From NCBI GenBank assembly GCA_023548195.1, contig JAJHZJ010000014.1, positions 13,740,718 through 13,804,717 on the forward strand: a stretch of DNA of 64,000 nucleotides, given 5' to 3'. Of this stretch, positions 58,001-64,000 are shown in pieces (the first letter of the stretch is position 1; each line of letters opens with the position of its first letter). The position numbers and the translations under genes are program-made. Below the pieces are notes generated by a model. That model had not been told where the DNA came from. It was given only the letters and a program-made list of their open reading frames with translations, and searched no databases. The DNA comes from Bettongia penicillata ogilbyi. Its lineage: Eukaryota > Chordata > Mammalia > Diprotodontia > Potoroidae.

Positions 58001-58710
58001 CTTCCAAATTGGCTCCAGACCCCTTTCTTCTCCTCATTGACTTTTTGGACCTGTTTTGCCATTTGGGTTAGTCTAATTTTGAAGATGTTATTTTCTTCAG
58101 CATTTTGGGGTCTCCCCCAAATGGGGAAAGCTGTTGCCTCATTTTTCTTGATTTTCTTGCATTCCTTCCATTTCTCTCCCCAAGTTTTCCTCTGCTTCTC
58201 TTACTTGGTTTTAAAAGTCCTTTTTTAGCTCTTTTATTTTTTGCAACCAATTCATATTTTTCATGGAGTATTTGGATGCAGGAATTTTGACTTTATTGTC
58301 TTCTTCTGATTGTATGTTTTTGATCTTTCATGTCACCAGTGACATAGGATAATACATTTTTACTGTGGAAAAATACATTTAAGAATGTAATCTCTGCTTC
58401 CACTCTACTCTCCCCCAATTTGGTCATTTTCCCATTTTACCTTGTCTTTTGAGTTCTTTTTTAAGTGGGGGGCTCCAGAGATAGCCCTCTAGCCAATTAC
58501 TTGACTTTTGACCTCTCTGTTAAGTGGAGGGCTCCAGAAGTAGCCACCACTTCAACAGTGACTGCCACTGCCCTAAGGCTGGGGCTGGGGCCAGGTCATG
58601 CTTCCCTCTCAGTCAGGTGTGACCCTTTCCACTCATCTATGAAGCTGTCTTTGGCATTTGTGGGTTGTGAAGTTTGACAGCCATCACAGTTCAGTTCCCT
58701 CTGTCCAAAT
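55014..58710 (-). mobile_element. L1/HAL1 ORF1 and 5' UTR, host of a full HAL1
   Basis: Antisense ORF1 text at 55,014-55,463 ('atttggccacaccatttgta', 'ttaaattgtctctcctggat') continues at 58,025-58,300 ('tcattgactttttggacctg'), then 5' UTR to about 58,710. It is interrupted by a HAL1 between. ORF1 is truncated at its 3' side at 55,014, where the next HAL1 5' tip abuts. A roughly 75-bp partial tandem repeat in the 5' UTR duplicates 'gggctccagagatagcc' / 'agggctccagaagtagcc' (about 58,440-58,560). Confidence 0.65.
55464..58024 (-). mobile_element. Near full-length HAL1 nested in ORF1
   Basis: About 2.56 kb on the minus strand: a decayed 5' tip (GGAGCCAATTTGGAAGAGTA), 5' UTR 58.0-57.45 kb, ORF1 57.4-56.4 kb with many stops (open parts at 57,234-56,890 and 56,823-56,596), and a 3' UTR with two 'gagttcc/ctaac' modules at 55,520 and 55,750. 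It ends in a poly-A (T-run at 55,463-55,475). It splits the surrounding ORF1 at 'ggcattctt'. A short TTCTT duplication (55,459-55,463 and 58,025-58,029) is the most I can define. It is more diverged than the 41.4 and 53-55 kb copies. Confidence 0.75.
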
Positions 58711-59798
58711 CTACTTTTTAAGGACTTCATTTCTTCAATGAATTTTTATGTCTCTTTTATCATTTGGCCAATTCTTTTTTTTTAGGTGTTATTTTTTTCA
58801 GTATTTTTGTGTTTTCTTTCTTTTCTTTTCTTTTCTTTTTTTTTTTACAAAACTATTAATTCTCTTTTCATAATTTTCTTAGATCACTCTCATTTCTTTT
58901 CCCAGTTTCCCTTCTACCACTCTTATCTCTTTTCATTTGACTTGTGTCCAATTTTCATTTTCTCTTTGAGGCTTTCTTTGCTTGTAGCTGTTTTCATGTT
59001 GTTGTCTTTTTCTAAGTTTGTATGTTTTTCTTTTCTGTCAAGCTTTTTATGGTTAACTCCTTTTTTTGTTGCTTACTCATTTTTCCAGCTTATTTTTTAA
59101 CTTTGAACTTTCTGTTAAAGTTGTTCTCTGCTCATCTTGGTTTGGGGAGTTTCTGTCCCAACCTCAGGTTTTTTTCTGCTCTCCCAGTGTTTTCAGAGCT
59201 ACTTCTGGGGGTCTGCAAGTATTCATGGTTTTGAGGTCGTGTGATCCTGGAAGAGGTGTGGTCAGTGACCTCCTGATTTGTGATTCTTTACCCAGGAAAG
59301 ACCCATGATACTCTACAGGCACAAGTGCTAATGGCCTTCTCTGCCCTTGAAATGTGACCAGGACCCCTAGTCTTTTGTGACTCACAAGCACTCCTCTGTC
59401 CTGGAACTGCAACTTTGATCCATGCATGGGTAATGAAGTTGCCAAACAGCACCTGGTCCTGAGTTAGCTCAGGATCCCTTGTAATCTTTTTCTAACAGTT
59501 TTCTAATTTCCTTATCTTTTCTGAGGCTTCTACTGCTGCTGTTATAGCTGCCTCTAAGTCCCTCTGCTAGAGTTGCTGGAGCATATGCTCCTGATTGGCT
59601 TACACCCCAGTGTCATGGACTTCTCCTGTTGACATCCTATATTATCTTGGTCTGAAAAAATGTCTCTTCCCAACATTTTGCTGTCTCTGCTGCTCCAGAA
59701 TTTGATTTGATATGTTATTTTAAAGTTATTGGGAGGGGAATGTTGGGAGAATTTGACTAGTTTGCTGCTCTACTACAATAACCTGGTTCCACTCCTGT
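58711..59798 (-). mobile_element. L1/HAL1 5' UTR and ORF1 start, 3'-truncated
   Basis: Antisense, starting near 59,798 with a badly decayed 5' tip, 5' UTR to about 59,110, then ORF1 coiled-coil text ('tcttttatcatttggccaat', 'cttccatttcttttcccagt'-type blocks). It ends at an A-rich point (minus strand CCTTAAAAAGTAG, 58,711). No 3' UTR. Confidence 0.6.
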
Positions 59799-59880
59799 CA
59801 TGAATATTTAAAGAAATTATTATGTTTTCTCTGAAAACTTCCTTCTCTTGAAGGTAGAATTGCTTTTGTGGTTAAGATGA

Positions 59881-60126
59881 TTTCTTGTTGCTATTGGTGA
59901 ACTCCCTTCCAAAGCCTGGGCAGTTGAATTCACTGAAATAACTAGAAATATTCCAGAAAATGAAACATTACTACTCCTAATGGAAACAAAATATCCTAAA
60001 ACTGATAAAACCACTCAACCAGAAAGTCTAAAGTCAGGAACAATGGAGAAGATATCAGACCAACAATTAGAGAAAAAAAGGGATAAAGTCACAAAATTAA
60101 TCACCAAAGCAGATTTTACAAGTAAG
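59881..60126 (+). other. Exon-like open frame (unidentified)
   Basis: After a TGA at 59,878-59,880 a frame stays open for 82 codons to 60,126, and on to the TAA at 60,148-60,150. It is not a repeat that I recognise. It ends on a codon boundary with a strong donor-like string AAG|GTGAGG (GT at 60,127). A possible acceptor is CTCCCTTCCAAAG ending at 59,914. The encoded text is hydrophilic and rich in E, K and T (for example METKYPKTDKTTQPESLK and KKRDKVTKLITKADFTSK). It lies between a HAL1 5' end and a MIR. I cannot name a protein; it may be a real internal exon or chance. Confidence 0.3.
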
Positions 60127-60164
60127 GTGAGGATTCCTAGGCTGATCTAATAATATTGTATCAT

Positions 60165-60450
60165 TAGATAGAGACAGAATGGGATATTATGGAAAGTGAT
60201 GGACTTGGAACCAAGAGATCTGGATTCATTTCCTGGCTCTAATGCTTACTAACTATATGATTCAGGCCAAGTCACTTAACCTGTCTATGGCTTTGCTTCT
60301 TCATTTATAAAATGAGGATAATGTTGCTTCATTGCAACCTAAAAGGTTTATTATGAAGAAAGCAATTTCTGAACCTTAAAACATAATAGAATTGTGAGCT
60401 TTAATGTGAGTTTGCAGCATTATGTAAACACATAACAGAACATCCTAAAT
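60165..60450 (+). repeat. MIR SINE
   Basis: 'agaatgggatattatggaaa', 'gacttggaaccaagagatct', 'ggattcatttcctggctcta', 'gccaagtcacttaacctgtc', 'tcttcatttataaaatgagg', 'ctgaaccttaaaacataata'. Standard MIR order. Confidence 0.8.
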
Positions 60451-60479
60451 TGTATTTATTTTCAAAATTGAATACATGT

Positions 60480-61545
<1,066 letters not shown>

Positions 61546-61559
61546 GAGGTAGTTGAACC

Positions 61560-64000
61560 ACTTGCTTCTCAGTACCACTTCTAGATTCTCTCCCTTTCTT
61601 TATCACTCAGTAACTTTTCTTCCTTTAACGTTTATGTTATTCATATCTACCATGCAATCAAAATTCTTGTATCTGTTGTCTACTGATAATCAGATCACTG
61701 TCCTCCCTTCCTCAATGAGTTCAATATATGGTTCACAACTTTTCTTTCCTCCCTGACTCTTGCCCTTATACTACAGAATTTCAATATACATACTGATTCT
61801 CCTTCAAATAACCTAACCACTCAGTTCCTCAATCAATTTCCTTCCATCTTGACTCCTCGGTGAATCAATTCAACTCCACACTTCCTCCTCTCTTGAATTC
61901 CTTAGCCCCCTTATTATATTGCCAATTATATCACATCAAACCTCATCCTTGGATCAGATCAGTCCCACCATTCATCCCTTTCACTCCTCCACATGTACAG
62001 CTAAGTCAAGATGGAGAAAATAATGTAGCTGTTCTAACTAGGTTCATTACAAATTTATATTATACAATTTCAACTGGACCTTCACTGCTGCTACATAATC
62101 CTATTACAGCTTCCTTTTCAACTAGCTATCCTGCTCTATACAGTAGCCCTTCCAAATTTTTTCATCTGTTCTCAAACTTCCCATGGCTCTCCCTCATCCC
62201 ACTCAGCTGAGAATCTTGTTTCGTATTTTACAGAAAAAATTGAGATCATTTGCCATAAACTTGGTCTTCTTCCCTCTTCCTCATCTCCTGTCACTCAGAT
62301 GCCTTATCTCTCTTTCTATTCTTTCATCCCTCTCTCGCATGATGAAGTGAGCTTATTCCTTACCAACCTAACCCCTCTACTTATTCAAGTGATCCTATTC
62401 CATTCTGCCTCCAACAAATTTCCCCTTCTGTGATCCCTACTCTTTCATTTATTTTCAATCTCTCTTCTTCTGTGGGCTCATTTCCTGCAAATGCTAACAT
62501 GGCCATGTCTCCCTTGTCCTTAAAAAACCCCTCACTTGATCCTTTCATCCCTGTTAATTTTCATCCTATATCTCTTCTGCCCTTTATAGCTAAACTCCTT
62601 GCAAGCACCATCTACTGTCCACCAAAAAGAGAAAGGCTGAGTAAGTTGTTGAATTGTTGTGTGACCATGACATCAAGATGATGACATGACTTGTAGTTGA
62701 TTTTGATTTGAGTGAAGGAAGTCTGTGCAAGATCACCAAACTCACTTTCTTCTCCTGAGCTATCTGGGTCCAGTGGACTGATATTCATCAAGAATAATGG
62801 AGATAGCTCAGGATGTAATGTGAGACCCAGGCCCTTTCAGGCTAAGGTCTTTTCACATTCTCACTTTGAGTGAGATACACCCATTCAATGAATAGTTGAA
62901 TAACCTTAAGTAGTCACTCAAGGGATAGCCCCTTTAATAAAAAAAAAAATCAAACTGGGAGGGGAAGACCTTCAGGGTTCCTGGGTAAAAGAGAGACAAT
63001 TACTAGTTAGCAATTATCAGGAGAACGTTGTATACAATAACAGCTGTATTTTGTGATGATAAATTATGAATAACAGCTATTCTCAGTGATAAAATGATCC
63101 AATACAATTCTGAAGAAATTATAATGAAAAATGCTGTCCATCTCCAGAGAAAGAAATGATAGTGTCTGAATGCAGATCACAGCATACTTTTTCTTTACTT
63201 TCTTTAGTTTTCTTGTTTTTGGGGGGGATAGGGCTGTGTTTTCTTTTATAATATGACACATGGAAATAAGTTTTACATGGCTGCACATGTATAACCTATA
63301 TCAAATTACTTGCCTTCTCAATGAGGGCGGGAAGGATGAGAATATGGAAAAGAATTTGGAACTGAGAATTTAAAAAAAATGTTAAAAATCATTTTTACAT
63401 GTAATTGGGGGAAAAGTAAAATATTAAATTAAAATAAAGAAAAGGCCATCTACAATAGGTGCCTCCACTTTCTCTCCTCTCACTTTCTTCTTAACCCTTG
63501 AAATCTGGTTTTCAGTCTTATTGTTCCACTGAAACTGTTGTCTCCAAAGTTACCAATAATATCTTAGTTGTTAAATCCAATAGTCTTTTCTCAGTCCTCT
63601 CTCTCCTTGACCTCTCTGCAGCCTTTGACAATGCCGATCATTCTCTCCTCCTTGACACTCTCTTCTCTCTAAGCTTTTGGGACACCACTCTCTCCTAGTT
63701 TCCCTTCAATCTATCTAATTGCTCCTTCCCTTTTACTGGATATTTTTCTACATCAAACCCTTTAATTGAAGGTATCTCTAAGGTTTCTGTCCTAACTCTC
63801 TTATCTTCTCCTCCTATACTACTTCACTTGGTGATCTCATCAGCACCCATGGATTTCATTAATTTCTCTAGGCTGAAGATTTTCAAATCTACCCAACCTG
63901 CCCCAATGCATTTGCTGACCTCAAATCTCACATCTCCAGCATCTCAAACTCAAAGCCTAGTACACATCTTAAACTCAACATGTCCAAAATGGAACTCTAT
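61560..64000 (+). mobile_element. L2 LINE (CR1/L2 clade) coding region, split
   Basis: Sense L2 in two parts, 61,560-62,615 and 63,446 to the window end. The left part has the pyrimidine-rich pre-RT region and, at about 62,540-62,600, the RT block FHPISLLPFIAKLLAS (family: YRPISLLP..SK.LE). The right part has FQSYCSTETVVSKVTNN (63,508 on) and LSLLDLSAAFDNADHSLLLD (63,590-63,655), the RT block preceding the catalytic motif, and ends 'aaactcaacatgtccaaaat'. Frames are short (61,860-62,210, 62,430-62,681, 63,498-63,698), with stops between. The element continues beyond the window. Confidence 0.85.
62616..63445 (+). mobile_element. Composite insertion: antisense SINE + sense L1 3' end
   Basis: Flanked by an 8-bp duplication CCATCTAC (62,608-62,615 and 63,446-63,453) within L2. 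62,635-62,940 is the composite SINE on the minus strand (plus strand 'agttgttgaattgttgtgtg', 'accatgacatcaagatgatg', 'gagctatctgggtccagtgg', 'ctttcaggctaaggtctttt'). 62,975-63,445 is a sense L1 3' end ('aggagaacgttgtatacaat', 'tctccagagaaagaaatgat', 'gaatttggaactgagaattt', A-rich end). Both lie within one pair of duplicated flanks. Confidence 0.7.

Overview
This is nuclear DNA from a mammal, most likely a marsupial. The evidence is the repeats: LINE-1 copies in all states of decay, ORF1-only half-L1 (HAL1) elements whose ORF1 starts MPRKGKKNKTI, tRNA-derived SINEs of the type GGCAGCTAGGTGGTGCAGTG with RTE-like tails, an RTE LINE fragment, L2/MIR relics and old retrovirus pieces. The composite SINE with the tail CTTCTTCGGCAATAAAGGG resembles SINEs I associate with Australian marsupials. 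That narrower placement is from memory and cannot be settled here. There are no prokaryotic or organellar features.

Layout. 1-4.9 kb is AT-rich, mostly non-repetitive DNA with decayed L2/MIR pieces. 4.9-13.7 kb holds antisense L1 segments, an RTE 3' end and SINEs. 13.7-17 kb holds MIR/L2 pieces, very old L1 tails and an LTR-like retroelement. 17-24.6 kb is a minus-strand L1 nest carrying two HAL1 insertions, one of them full length with a perfect 10-bp target duplication. 24.6-28.1 kb contains a plus-strand L1 tail interrupted by a solo LTR with a 5-bp duplication. 28.1-33.1 kb is a repeat-poor island. 33-38.6 kb is mixed L1, SINE and unassigned DNA. 38.6-45.4 kb is a plus-strand L1 holding the best-preserved HAL1 (41,402-44,220, perfect 12-bp duplication). 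45.4-49.4 kb is mostly non-repetitive. 49.4-52.9 kb has L1 fragments and a degenerate retroviral pol relic with RNase H and integrase motifs. 53-59.8 kb is a head-to-tail minus-strand pile-up of HAL1 copies. 59.8-64 kb has an exon-like open frame, a MIR, an RPS18 processed pseudogene inside an older repeat, and an L2 LINE split by a composite SINE/L1 insertion.

I recognise no intact host protein-coding gene. The genes that can be read are retrotransposon ORFs (L1/HAL1 ORF1, L1 ORF2 pieces, RTE, L2, ERV pol) and one retropseudogene. What connects them is retrotransposition: L1-type machinery supplies endonuclease and reverse transcriptase, HAL1 supplies only ORF1 and must borrow the rest, the RPS18 copy looks like an L1 by-product, and the composite SINE shares its tail with the RTE. 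Two short open frames with splice-like edges (about 48.6 and 59.9 kb) are the only hints of host exons, and both are weak.

The most interesting material is the HAL1 family. There are three full or near-full copies, a set of copies with intact 5' ends but 3' truncations, a YY1-like motif at the 5' ends, a repeated G-rich 3' module and a microsatellite carried at one fixed place in the 3' UTR. All boundaries were placed by eye by comparing copies within the window, and many are good only to about 10-30 bases.
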